A DNA stretch of 64,000 nucleotides from Dasyornis broadbenti (lineage: Eukaryota > Chordata > Aves > Passeriformes > Dasyornithidae), in assembly GCA_013397935.1 (NCBI GenBank), contig VZRN01006399.1, positions 852,315 to 916,314 on the forward strand, in the 5' to 3' direction. The translations under genes were made by a program, and so were the position numbers. The notes below the pieces were generated by a model, which was given only the letters and a program-made list of their open reading frames with translations, made no database searches and was not told the origin of the DNA. Positions 1 through 12,100 of this stretch are shown here, in pieces (within the stretch, counting starts at the first letter, position 1; each line of letters begins with the position of its first letter).

Positions 1-298
1 ATGTATGTCATCATCAATAGTGTCAATGTAGTTCTTTATCATCTGTATATTCTTACATAAAGCGGACATAATGTTTAGCATTATTATTAAAAAATTTCTA
101 GTTCTTTATTCCAAAAGTATATAAAAAAAACTTAAAATAAATTTCATAACATCCTTTCATATTTAAAAATATTGAAATCTTCAGTTATCAATGAAATGAT
201 GTTGCAATCATTTCAGTCAAGCACAAGATCAAAATTGTCAAAACATGAACCACATCTTCAGCCTTGCTCTTGTAATTGAAACATTGGACACTACATAC
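1..298 (-). other. PTBP3 intron, 3' side of the RRM1 exon
   Basis: AT-rich sequence beginning with the donor GTATGT (298-293). No exon, repeat or RNA gene recognised. Confidence 0.7.
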
Positions 299-462
299 CT
301 GACCTTTTCCTCTTAGCATCAAGAGATTGGTTACTTTGCCAAAAGGGAGACCTAACGAAATGACTTCTGCTCCAGTAACACCACTTGGAATTTGACGGAT
401 ATGAAGGACACGTGAAGGGGAACATGGCGATCTGTTTCCTTTACTTTTTTTCTTCTCATTAT
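299..462 (-). CDS. PTBP3: PTBP3 exon: basic linker and start of RRM1
   Basis: This 164-bp exon begins after the acceptor TATTTTAG (463-464) and ends at CAG before the donor GTATGT (298-293). Read with the G from the previous exon, it gives 55 residues including RSPCSPSRVLHIRQIP and EVISLGLPFGKVTNLLML. This aligns without gaps to the vertebrate PTBP family up to the exon end just before the usual AF(L/I)EM. Differences from the family as I remember it: RGKGQ in place of KGK(S/N)Q, and a basic NEKKKSKGN in place of the conserved NDSKKFK-type segment. Confidence 0.9.
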
Positions 463-3125
463 CTAAAATATTTCAGGGAGGGAGACAGACAAGCAAACAA
501 GACAAACCTATTGCACAGTGTACTTAATCAAAACCTAAAGGAGAGAAACTGCTGCCTCAGCACTAACATTAACTTAGGTATAGCTCTTTGAATCTTAAGA
601 AGGGACATTTCATATCAAACAAACGGACAGTGTAAGAAGACCTTATCAGCTATTCCAAATCTCGACAGCAAGGGGAGGGTGTAGTATGTCTGGCTTTGCT
701 TTGGGCTTGTTTATTTATTTTCCAGTGATTTGATTTTGGTTTGCTAGAGTTTTTTTTTAAAATGGAGGCCAGCAACTTCTCACCAAATGCCTACATAAGA
801 TATTTACAAAATATTAGTTGCACAGAAGAGAAGAAAGACATAATAGACAGATAATACTTTTTATCACCAAGTTGTCTTTCTGTGACTTAGTTACTAACTC
901 AAGGTTTGGATTTTGTTTTTATTTTCTTAAAGAAAGCCTGCTCTTCCAAATGATTTTAAGTTTTAAAAAGTCTTTGAAAGAGATAGACAGCATGAAATCC
1001 ATACAAACTCTTAAGTCTTCCACTTTGACACACTACCAGAAGGTGGTTTTTTTTGAACATATGCCTATTTGGATCCTTTAAGTGACCAATTTGGATTGGT
1101 AAGTGACCAATGATTATATTTCAAGGACATTATTTAGCATCCTTGAGAGCACTTTTAAGCAGAACACCACTTCTGGAATAGGCATATTTTTCTAGAAGCA
1201 GTTGCAATGGAGGCAAGAGAAATGGCTTAAACAGCTAATCTGTTGCATTTAGCCTTCTATGGAGAAACAAAAGATTGGGAAGAAATTGCTGTATGAGCTT
1301 TACAAGAAACTTCAGATTTTGCTGCAGGTTTTGTGTACAGTTTAAGGCTGAGAACTGGTTCACAAAAGTCATTCTGCATAAAGATGTTTACAGAGGATCT
1401 TTTTATTAGTGGAAGCATGTAAAATTTCAAGTTAGATGATCAAAGTCCCAACTATACCATACTTAACAATTCTCCCAACTGCAAAACTGGAAAGTCTGTT
1501 ATGCATTGATTTCTCCATCAAGAAATTTCAAATGGCTTCCTGTACCGTGTATGATACATTCTGAAAAATGTGAACTTTAAGATAAACATGAACATAGCAA
1601 ACACATATCAGTACCAAGTCATGACAGGAAATAGTACTACTAAAGTCTAACGACCTATTTTGTTACTTTTCAGGTTCAAAATGGACAAGATGTCCTTGAC
1701 TTAGTATATACTAAGTCAAGGAATGCTTAACTAAAGAAAACAGGAAATGAAGCCTAGTATGAATTTTGCCTTTAGTTTAATATGAGAGACTCGTGCAGGA
1801 GCAGTGTCTTCCAGGGACTGACACACTGTCAGAGGTGACAAAATGGACCTAAGTGGTAAGCTACTGAAGTGCTTCTTTTCCAGTGAAATTTTAGCAAAGT
1901 TACTAAATCAGCAATAAAAGCTAGCACATCTCAAATATAAAGACCGCATGTTTTTTAAGTCATGCTTCTTTCTCCAGCTGCAGCTTGCTACTAATTTTGA
2001 TGCAGAGTGATAATCATGTGTATCTTCCAACATCCACATTTCAAAACTGATTCAACAATTCTTTAAAGCATGCCAAAGGTGATCAACTTTTCTGAATTTT
2101 ACACTCAACTGAGTGAAAGTAAAAAATGCTTTCAGACAGACAAAGAGAAGCCTTATGAACAAAGTGAAATTTGGTTCCTGATGTACAAAGGGCAGTTCTT
2201 TACAATCACAATTCAGGACTAGTACAAATGCATTCCCTGAGTAGCCTGAGAGGGAGAGGTGCACATTTTAGATATGTGATCCACCAGATCAAAAAAACCC
2301 ATAAAACCGCAAACATAACAACAACAAAAAAAGCCACAGCTGAAGCAGCTGTATTAGGTAAAAAGATGCATTTCAACAGAGATTATATTTATATTGTGAC
2401 TAATATTAATTTTATATTGTGATTAATGAAAATGTCTCTTAATATATCCCAAAAACTCCCAAATACCTCTACCTTATTTTAAAGTTTAATACCATTTAAA
2501 CATCTTGGATAGCACTGTGAAGGATCAGTCATTGTACCAGTAGTTAACAATATATACTTCAGTTATTACATTACTGAGTTATGAGTTCATGTAATTTCAA
2601 GCTAAGCAGCAACATTTGGACATCATGTTGAATTGATTAGCAGAAGTATAAACAGCCTGACATGTGCAAGTCAAAGAAATCAAAAAGAAAAATCTTCAAG
2701 TTAGCTCCTCAGACTTCTTCTTCTCCATGGAAAATACAGCAAGTCTTACATACTTGTCATGACGTCATCTGCTCTGTCCCTTGCTCCAATATAAAATACT
2801 TGGAAAACAATGCTGACAGGAAATTGTCTGTTATGATTTAGTTAATTTATTTGACATAGTTAAATCATGTAACCATTGGTCATTAACGCTTCAAGCACCC
2901 TAATGCTGAAAGTAACACTAATGAAAGCATCACCCAGCTTTCTCTCACTTTCAACTTCTTGTCTGGTCTAAAACTACAGGTAAACAAACACTTCCTGTGT
3001 CTTTCTCAGCAACACACACACACAAAACAACAAAGCGAAAAAACCACACAACATAGACAAATTTAAAAAAACCCCAAAGTTCTTCAACTTTTATGTATAC
3101 CTGTAGCTGGAGTAGAATTGCTCAT
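299..3125 (-). CDS. PTBP3: PTBP3 (polypyrimidine tract-binding protein 3), 5' coding part, partial
   Basis: PTBP3 (ROD1) is a nuclear RNA-binding splicing regulator with four RRM domains that binds pyrimidine-rich RNA. Seen here: two coding segments, 3125-3101 and 462-299 on the minus strand, joined by a GT-AG intron in matching phase (one base plus two). They give 63 codons: a short Ser/Thr-rich N-terminus (MSNSTPAT), a basic stretch (NEKKKSKGNR), then CSPSRVLHIRQIP, which is the start of RRM1 with its RNP2 strand, and SLGLPFGKVTNLLML. The CSPSRVLH segment fits PTBP3 better than PTBP1 or PTBP2 as I recall them. The remaining RRMs lie beyond position 1. The start at 3125 is chosen because the upstream frame is broken (see findings) and because a known human isoform also starts at the corresponding Met. 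The gene should be driven from the CpG island near 18 kb. Confidence 0.88.
463..3100 (-). other. PTBP3 intron between N-terminal exon and RRM1 exon
   Basis: A 2.6-kb AT-rich intron with matching GT-AG ends. It contains a perfect 30-bp palindrome (1693-1722). No further exon or interspersed repeat was recognised. Confidence 0.8.
1693..1722. repeat. Perfect 30-bp palindrome
   Basis: The arm TCCTTGACTTAGTAT is followed directly by its exact reverse complement ATACTAAGTCAAGGA, with no spacer. It lies in the PTBP3 intron. It could extrude as a cruciform or fold as a hairpin in the pre-mRNA. Function unknown. Confidence 0.95.
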
Positions 3126-3172
3126 GGTAGAAGGTCTGTTACCGGCACCAGAAGAAGCTTGTCAGGACCACA
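3101..3172 (-). CDS. PTBP3: PTBP3 N-terminal exon (coding from ATG at 3125)
   Basis: This 72-bp exon lies between acceptor TTTCTTAG (3173-3174) and donor GTATAC (3100-3095). The first codons, TGT GGT CCT GAC AAG CTT CTT, align with the family's RGSDELL. The 3' half, ATG AGC AAT TCT ACT CCA GCT ACA G, aligns with the PTBP3 MNSSTPST start. The two halves are in different frames because the exon is 4 bases shorter than the human one (76 bp inferred from recalled protein). The frame coming from upstream stops at TGA 3124-3122, overlapping the ATG. That ATG has an A at -3, a fair Kozak context. The 47 bases before the ATG are therefore probably 5' UTR. Confidence 0.75.
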
Positions 3173-6100
3173 CTAAGAAATAAAAGACAAGATTACTAGT
3201 AAAAGCTGTTACAGAGAAAAATTCAATACAAATGTATAACAATTCCCTTTATTTATTCTTCCCAAGAGCACCTCCTTCATATACACATTATCCACTACTG
3301 CCAGGAACTTATTTTTCACGGAAAAAAATGCCAACAACAATCATTTTCCATGTCTCAAGAAATTAGCAAATTCAGCTGTGTTACACTTCCTACTTAAATC
3401 TATCCCACTACAGTTCATTTTTTAAAAGATAAAGAATAACAAATGCTTGCAAAAATAAATTAGTTGGCTGCAGGCTCTGAGTCTCCAATAAAACATTACT
3501 TGTACATCTGAGCAAATGCACAGCCACACAGGTAAAGTCTGCATTTGTGACAGGATGCCGGGTACCTTAAGCAAAACTAATTCGGGACATAATTAAACAT
3601 ACCTATGGCACTTTTCAAAAAAACAACCTGGTTTTCAGTGCATTTTTTCTAAATATATATGACTTATCATCAAATTCTTAAGACAAGGACCAAAGCAGTT
3701 GCTTTAAGGATATTAACAATTTGAGGCTGTAACTACTAATAGAAAAGAGTTTGAACACTACAGGTCCTTCATTCAAAAATCAGTATCTAGCTGCCAGTTA
3801 TGTCTGTTTACTCATTAAGACTGCTGTAGTATTCCAGCCAAGCATCAGCTTCAAAATGTCAACAAGAAACAAGGTACCACAACACCTTTGAAAGGCAGTT
3901 AAGCTTCCTGAAACTTTCACCACACTCTTCCATAAAATCATTTTAATGAAAAAGTTGAGACCAAGGGAGTGATTCTACAAGACAGAGAAAGTTGATCCAA
4001 ACAACTTCTCAGCACTTTGGTGGAAGGACAGGTTCCCATTGCCTGTGGTCCAGTATTCCCACCTACACGTGGTCATGAATTGTTTATCTTGCACCAGCTC
4101 CACTGCCCAAGAGTTTTTCTGAGATTAATCAATTCTTCATCCTGCCAGCACTCTGTGCTGAGTTAGATTAGTTATTTAGCTGAGAGAGGGGTCGAGAAGT
4201 GGCAGGAACCACTGCAAAGAAAGGGGTAAGGATATGCCATCATGCTGGCTTGCACTGGCTGCGAAAATACTGCTTAGAGTACTGGTTTATACGGGGTTTG
4301 TGCTTAAAGTAGCAGTTTGGTTCTCTTCATCCTTGTTAATCACATGTTTCCGCTGCTTCCCTAGTGTGGGAAACTCATTCACAACAGAAGGCTGTGACTA
4401 GAGAGGGTGCTTAAAAACCTTGTCAGCCAAATTTAGCTGCTCATAGAGGAGCACAGGTGTTAACATGGGATGGAAGAACGAAACTGCATCTTAACAGTAT
4501 ACTTAAATACAACATCTAGTTGTGTCAAACAGCAAAATCATTTTTACAGTAAGAGAACTAAAAAATATAAACCCCGTATTTTAAAGAAATGTCAAATGAT
4601 TACTAGATATCAGGCGTATCACACTGTACTTGCACATATACTAGAATGTAATTAACATGCAATATGGGTATTAATTTTCACTTATTAGCAATACATTGAC
4701 TATACCAGCATTCAGGTATTGCAACTAAAGAACGTATTTTGATTGTAAAATGCGTATCATGCTAATTAAACAAAAGCTATATCTGCAGATGTGGCAGAAA
4801 GTATTAAGGATGGTCTTTTATTACACCAACCCTTCTTTTTATTTACTGGAGAGCAGGAAGAAAAAATGCTACTGATGTAACTGCAGTCAAGGAGGCTTTA
4901 GTTTGGTTTATAACATAGCATTTATTCAAGAGAAGAAATCTCTGCATATTTCCAGAAGGCTGTGAAAAAACTTGGTATATTACCATGTTCAACATGTATT
5001 CTTACAATTTCATATTTAATTGTATATACACTGATATTAAAAAACACCTCAGACTTTTTCAGAAGAAAATATTTTCCAACCTCTTCCATTTTTAGCACAT
5101 ATACAAAGAAACACAATTCAGATGGCTGCAGTGACCTGTGTTACAACTCTGTGCAACTGGCCTGTATCCGTAAAACTGAAGCTGTAGCTCACTGCAGCTC
5201 ACAATGAGCTGCTGCTCCAGTATGGTGGACTAAACCGGCTTCAACAGGAGAAAAATTATACCAAAATTACAACCTTCAGCCATGACATGCCTGTACTTAA
5301 AACTGACACATCATTCAATCACTATAGCATAAGACTTGATTTTGCTATTACACTGACAACCATTAACCAACTACAGCAGTCAAAACACAAAGGAACTTTT
5401 TTAAAGCCCAAGCTCATCATCTATTCAACTATTCTACCTGGTTTAATGAAAGATCGGCAAAGCTTTGGGCTTCTTACAAAACAGGGAATCCTCATAATTT
5501 CAAGTGTATAACTGTCTTCATATCTTCAACCTGATACAAGGAGTACTTTTAAATTAACATACGTTTAACTACATTTGTATTAAAAAACAAAACAAAACAA
5601 TTAAGCACTAAATCAAGAAACTGTAGAATAATTGTCCTGGCACAGGCTTGCTAAGTCTAGAACCCTGACTACAAAATTTAGTTTCTTACAGAAGACTTTG
5701 GAATCTTTCCAGAAGATTTTGACTATACTTTTTGTTATTACTTGAATGCACCACTGAAACACTATTCCAATTTTTAACTTTTTAAATCAATACTAAGTTA
5801 TATACCAACCCATACAATTACAGAGTATTTATTAATGCTTGCCCCTTGGACAGATGTGGTATAAGAAAACTGCTAGAATTCCACTGTCTTTGCAGGTAGC
5901 TGACCAAGATATTTTCTATCATCTCCTTATTTAGCCAGCTTATAACTGATAAGCCTTCTCACTCACTGATTGAAAGCAAAACCAAACTAAATGCAAAAAC
6001 ATTCTTGAAGAATGCAAAAATAAATTTACACCATAGCATTTGTGCAAGTAGAAGTACAAAATGCAGATCTTTAGGATATTCCGGATTAATGGAAAAGATG

Positions 6101-9100
6101 ACACTTCTTCAGTGTTTTCACAACTATGCTCATACAGAATCCACATGGAAATTACAAAATTCCATTTTGTAAAGACTGTTCAATCTCTTTCTTTCCCACA
6201 TTGAGATGAAAGAGATATTTTTTAAATACTTTGTAACATGAAGCATTTAATATGGTGACAAATACCTGCTACACACTGCTCTGGTAGGGTTTGCAAGGCC
6301 TTGAGTGCTGAAAAAAATCCACACAAGGGAGTAGTATGCCCTAGATAATGTCATACAAAATTCTTGCTGAATCTTTCTACAGATGCTAGAAAGTCCTGTC
6401 ATGCCCCTAATCTCTTCTGTATACAGGTTTTCTGCTCGCTATTTCTTAGTTATTCACTATTTAAGTCCAGCTGAGAAACAGTCAAAAGAGCAGACAAATC
6501 CTGCTTATAAGGCTACCTTGACATCCTTCATTGTCCACAGCTCATAGGCACTTGACAAGCACTTCTTTAAGCAGGGACATGAGCTCACACTGCCGTTGTA
6601 CCATCACTACCATTTCAGTTTTAACAGCACAACTCTTTGAGGTAAGACAGTTGCTTAACCTCAGTAAGCTATTTATGCTAGTTCCCTGTGAGGCCACACA
6701 GTGAAAGTGAACAGGCAGGACAAGTGAGCATGCTGCCTAACCCTTCCCTGACATACACTTCTTCCAGCACAAAGCTACCTCTCAGAAAGCAGCACCTGCC
6801 TTCAGTCTGAGTGTCAGAAGGACTGTACCAATTACATAATGAATATTCCTTCTTTCAGACCATGGTAAATGAGGTAAGCGGAATTACTCAAAACAAGGAC
6901 AGCTACCAAACCAAGGCTGCAATACCCTCCTCTATTCCAGCACTCATTCCAAACACATTAATCATCTCCTAACAGTTTAAGACTGCTTTTTTTTTTCACA
7001 CCATAAGACCTCTCCTGCTTCAAGGCAGCATTTTTGCTTTTTTGGGGGATTATTAATTGGTTACAGATAAGGTAAGAGCAAAGAACAGCTACAGATAGCT
7101 TAAGTTTATTCTTTCGTTGAATTATTGAGTGGGAACTAGAAACCAGTTGCTTAGAAAGCTTAGTTTGATTTTGGACATTTCTTTAGAAATAGGTAACATT
7201 TATAGTGCTGTGTAAACAGACCAGTAAGAGGCCTCTACAAAGTGTAGCACTCAATGATAGGTTAATGAAATAAAGCATTCTTCTGTACCTATGACAGTCA
7301 ATTTCCCTGATTAAACAAGGTATATTACACAACTGACTAGAGCAACAGGCACCTTTCCTGAAACTGCTTCAGCTGTTCTATGATTTTTAAACTTCTGAAA
7401 GTAATTTATGCTAATGATTCTGCAATTCCAGTATAAAACCCACTGCATTCACAGCAAAAACATACTACAAACATCTGAAAGTCAGCAGCTCAAGGTTTCT
7501 AAATCTTTGTGAGTCACATATACTTGGAAACAGAAGGGCAAGTCTAGTACTGAAAATACTTCTTTAGAACATGTCCACATCCTAAAACTATGGTAAGTAT
7601 CTATTTAGCACTACTTATAGAATCAATAAATCCTACAAACAATTTTTTAATTTTTAAAAAGGCTGTATGTAAATAACACTACTTTATTACACCCCCACAC
7701 GCAGCTTTCAACTGCAGTATTTCCCTCCTCTCTTGAATTGTCTAGAAGTCATGAATTCTTCAGTACAGTTCAATTAATAAGAAACAGGCTAGTCCCAGAG
7801 AAACTTCTATTTGTATTGATGGTTTTCCTAGAATTTAACCAATTATCTTTCGATGCTATTATTTTTAAGTCAACAATAAGGAAGAACATGATCATTGGTT
7901 TTATTATGTCATAGCTAGCTAAAACAATTTTTTTAAACAAGCATGGACAATTTTAAGGGAAAATAATTCTCTCAAAAAGCACCTCTCTTGATGTATATGA
8001 ATTAAAGCTGTACATTTTTCTACAAGATTCTACATGGCAAAATAAATGAATTATGGTACTCAAAAGGACAAACTTCAAACCACGACAATTTCAAGCTATA
8101 CCAGTCATAAACCATTGTTAAATTTAAAAATAACTGTTCCAATGCATACATTATTAACTTTTATAGATTCTTACTGTGAACAGAAAAGCTAAGGGTCATG
8201 AAAAGAGTGAAAATTTCCATTATTTTCAACTTCTGCAGCAATATCTCTGGATAATTGCAATATTCATTTACTCTTTCTTCCTCTTTCATGTTTGCAAAGG
8301 AGATGCAGTTCCTACTTCCAAAATAGGGATTTAATGTGAAGTACAGTGCTGTTGGTAACAAAATAAAAAGATTTCAAAGCAAACGGCAAACTATGGGAAA
8401 TTTCAAAACCGTATTTTTGTATTAAAAATAAACTGGCCTAACAAAGATAAAACCTATTTCAGTAAGTTGAAGCTGAAGGAAATTACGGGCAATGATCACA
8501 AATAAGCAAGCTTCCTTTCCTGCACTATAAAGACTCCCTCCAATACAGGCTGAAATTGCTGATTGTCAGTCATCCTAGCACAGTCTTAGCACTGTTATCT
8601 GCTCTTCTCTAGGTTTGAATGCTCAGTGGCTCTGCCAGCATCAGAGCTTGCACCACTGCCTCTGTCAACTACAGAAGCTCCCTCCTATACTGGTAGCAAG
8701 GTACTGTACACTTTCAAATAGTTATGTAAGAGCAATCAAAAGGTTAAGAGAAAAACATGATGTACTTTGCATTTATGCTAAATACAGGGCAAGAACAAAA
8801 GCAAATAACATTTTCCTCCTGAAGATGCAAAATAAGCAAAAGCAACCCTGAGCATGTGATTATCAAAAACTGTAAAACTGCGAGTGACAAGTTTAGGTTT
8901 TTTAATGAATATAAAATATGCATTTCCATTCTTAAAGTCAGAAATACCTCCACTTCCTGTGAAAGCTTTAAGCTCATCCAAAAGGACAATAAATCATGTT
9001 CCACTTTGAATATTCCAGAGACACAGCATCACAACACAGAGGCAGAGCTTTCTTTGAAACTCATCAGAGATGACTGCTTTTCTTTATGGTATCCTCATTC

Positions 9101-12100
9101 ATTTACAATTTCCAATAATATTGTCTTCTGACACTATAAATACAAACTTTACTAAAAACAAAGATTGATGTCTATGATTCCTAGCTAGTTTAACCCTCAC
9201 ATATGTGAAGATTAGGTTCTCCTCATAAGTCAACACAGGTTTCTCATTAAGAAAATTTACCTAATTTACTGCAATATATTCCTTTCATATATGTATCTTT
9301 TTCAAATTATCAATAGAACACTCAATACAATCCTTACTAAAAATCTTCACTCTAATTCTTAATAAGCAACTGAATATAGGAACACAGTTGTAAATAAACA
9401 CTGAATGAAGTCCTGCACAGATGAAGACACTTAGCTTTAAATTTAAAGGTTTTATACTTGAAGTCACAAATATATCTACACAATGCCACAGTGTCATGTT
9501 CTAAACACCCAGAATCCAGAATAAACCACCAGTAAGCTGCCTCTCTAGAATTTGGTCAGAAGAAAATTTACACAGCCTTATAAAGTACAGAAGTACCATA
9601 ACTGGGCAATCTGGTTTATAACTTAGTATTAAAGGTCAAAATTCAAAATAAGTACTGCTGAAAAAAACAGAACAAAACCATGATGCCAATTAGGTAATAG
9701 CAAAACCCAGGGGGGGATATCACAAAAGAAGAAGTGTGTGTGAAAGGCTGTAAAAGAGATTCTTCCATTTAAATCAACTACTCAAAGACCTGTAACAACA
9801 AAGTATTAAAAAAACAATTGAAAGAAAAATGTAGCATGTTAGCAAATTATGCAAAGGTAATGGTAAACAGCTTAAAGTAAGAAAGACCAACATTGTGAGA
9901 AAAGTAAAAACATGATAAACTGTGGATTATTTCCTTTCCTCTTGCAAAGGAAATAGTTCAACTTGCACAGCATGAAGAAAGAGAAAGAAAACAACTAGCT
10001 GGATCAAACAGCAAGCAAAATTTCTGCAAAATTGCTACATGAAACATCCTCTTTATCACTCATTTTTAACTCTACTTCCTTCTGAAAACAGAAAAATTCA
10101 TAAACGGGACTCCAGGATACCGTGTTTATCAGCAGCTCTACCTTGCAGCATAAAAGATATCTAGTTTTGTTATTTTGATTCCTATTGTTCTGCAGAATTA
10201 AATATACACAGGTCAGTTTTAAAAAATAATATCAGGGGTGAGAGAAATCTCACTTCCTCTGTATCCAAAAACCATCACAGATTCATAGGAAGATACCAAA
10301 AATATTTGACTGTCAACTGATCAATCATTTAATTTAAAAGCATGAAACTACTTTATCTAACTTAAAAATTTGCAGAGCTTTACAAATAGTTTTAAAAAAA
10401 TTCTCCAGTCTCAATGGTGACATTCTAAAGACACATGTTCTTGACTGTCTAGTTTTTGACTATTTAATTTTCAGCTTCGCAATTAAAGATTTCCTCCACA
10501 AGAGAAAGATTTTTATATTTTTTTAAAGGAAAATTCATATGCACAAGCATTTAAATCTAGGACTAACAGCTCTAGAAATTGTATACTTGAAGTCAAGAGG
10601 TTGGAAAGTAATAAAAGTGTTTGATGATGTGTGTAATATAAATTAAGTATTACTAGAATAAGCTCTTGTTCTAGCAGGTGAAAGATTTGCTTCAAGATCC
10701 ACAATAGAGTATAACATTTATATACGTAAGCTGAATTTTTAGTTACTCCCCAATATTTTCTAGAAGAGTAGTTGTATGCAAGAAAAACACAGCACACCTA
10801 TGAGCCCCACAGTTCTTTGTCCTTTCTGTCTCACTTGTATTTGGCTTCCTCTTTGCTTCCTTAGCAATGTTTCTGATTAGTTTCTCATTATAACAAATTC
10901 TCTCATGCAGTGGTCTGTGTTCCTTGGCCCACCTCCACTTTATCTTTTGGCACAATTTGTAATAAACTAGCCCCTGTAAGGATCATCCTTTAGATGAAAG
11001 CTTCCATATTAATACACTAGTTGCATAGATGAGGGAAAAGTCATAATCGCAGCCTTTCAGGTGACTCAGGAGATAGCACAGCATCAAAAACCACCTTTTT
11101 TTTATTACATTCTCCTCTGTATACAGAAAATCTGCATCTTATGTTGAAAAGAATGCTTCATCTTTTCAATATGCATGGACAAGCTCTCCTCACTTATTCC
11201 TTCACCTAAATATTACACCAGTCACCCAACATGAACTTTTCCCTTCAGTTTTATTCACAGTATTATTCACAGTAATATATCCTCTAACAATGTTCATTTC
11301 TTCCACCTTCCAATGGAACACACAAGTTAGCTGGTAAAATACTGATTTTTCCCTGATGAAAGTATGCTTTGAAGTGATTTAACAGTAAAACATACAACCA
11401 GCTATGCAAGAAACATGATTCTAAGAAAACCTATGAAGCAAACATAACTCCTGAATTTTATCAATATTTAAATCCATGCACCCTATTACTACTCCGCATT
11501 TTATAAAATACTGGTTATTAAATCAGTTACCACCTTTGGCAAGTCTACAATTTTTAATTTGACCATTTGGTTGAAAACCAAATTACTAACACTTTTCAGT
11601 CTAGGACAGTACATACCTAGTCTTTGGATTGCATGCTTTGAGAACTCTGGATCGTGCTGAGACACTGCGCTTTTTTTTGTTTTGTTTTTGTGTCTGTGTG
11701 TTCTGAGTTCCTCTCCTTATATTTTAAGGTAAACACTGAAACAGCAACCAGTACTATGATAGATAGCTCCTCAGAGAACATAACATCATTCACAACACAC
11801 TAGGCTACACTTGTTACACACAGGCACTAAAAAGATCAATTTTGTGCACAAAATAGATGAACCCTGTGAGTCCAAAAAATGTTCACAAAAGTAAAAAATT
11901 ATAATGAAAGTAAAGAATTATAACGCTGTTACTTAAGGATTCTACACCAAAACCTGTATTTATTGTCCAATCCTCAGCTCTACAGAGAGCAACCATTATA
12001 CTGCAAATCAAGCAACACAAAGCAGAGGCTACTGAGGAACAGTACAGACAGTGCCCTTGGTATTTACATAGAAGTCTGATTACTGTACACACATATAAAT

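Noticed and set aside
385..591. 68-codon plus-strand frame
   Set aside because: It lies antisense over the PTBP3 RRM1 exon and carries no recognisable protein.
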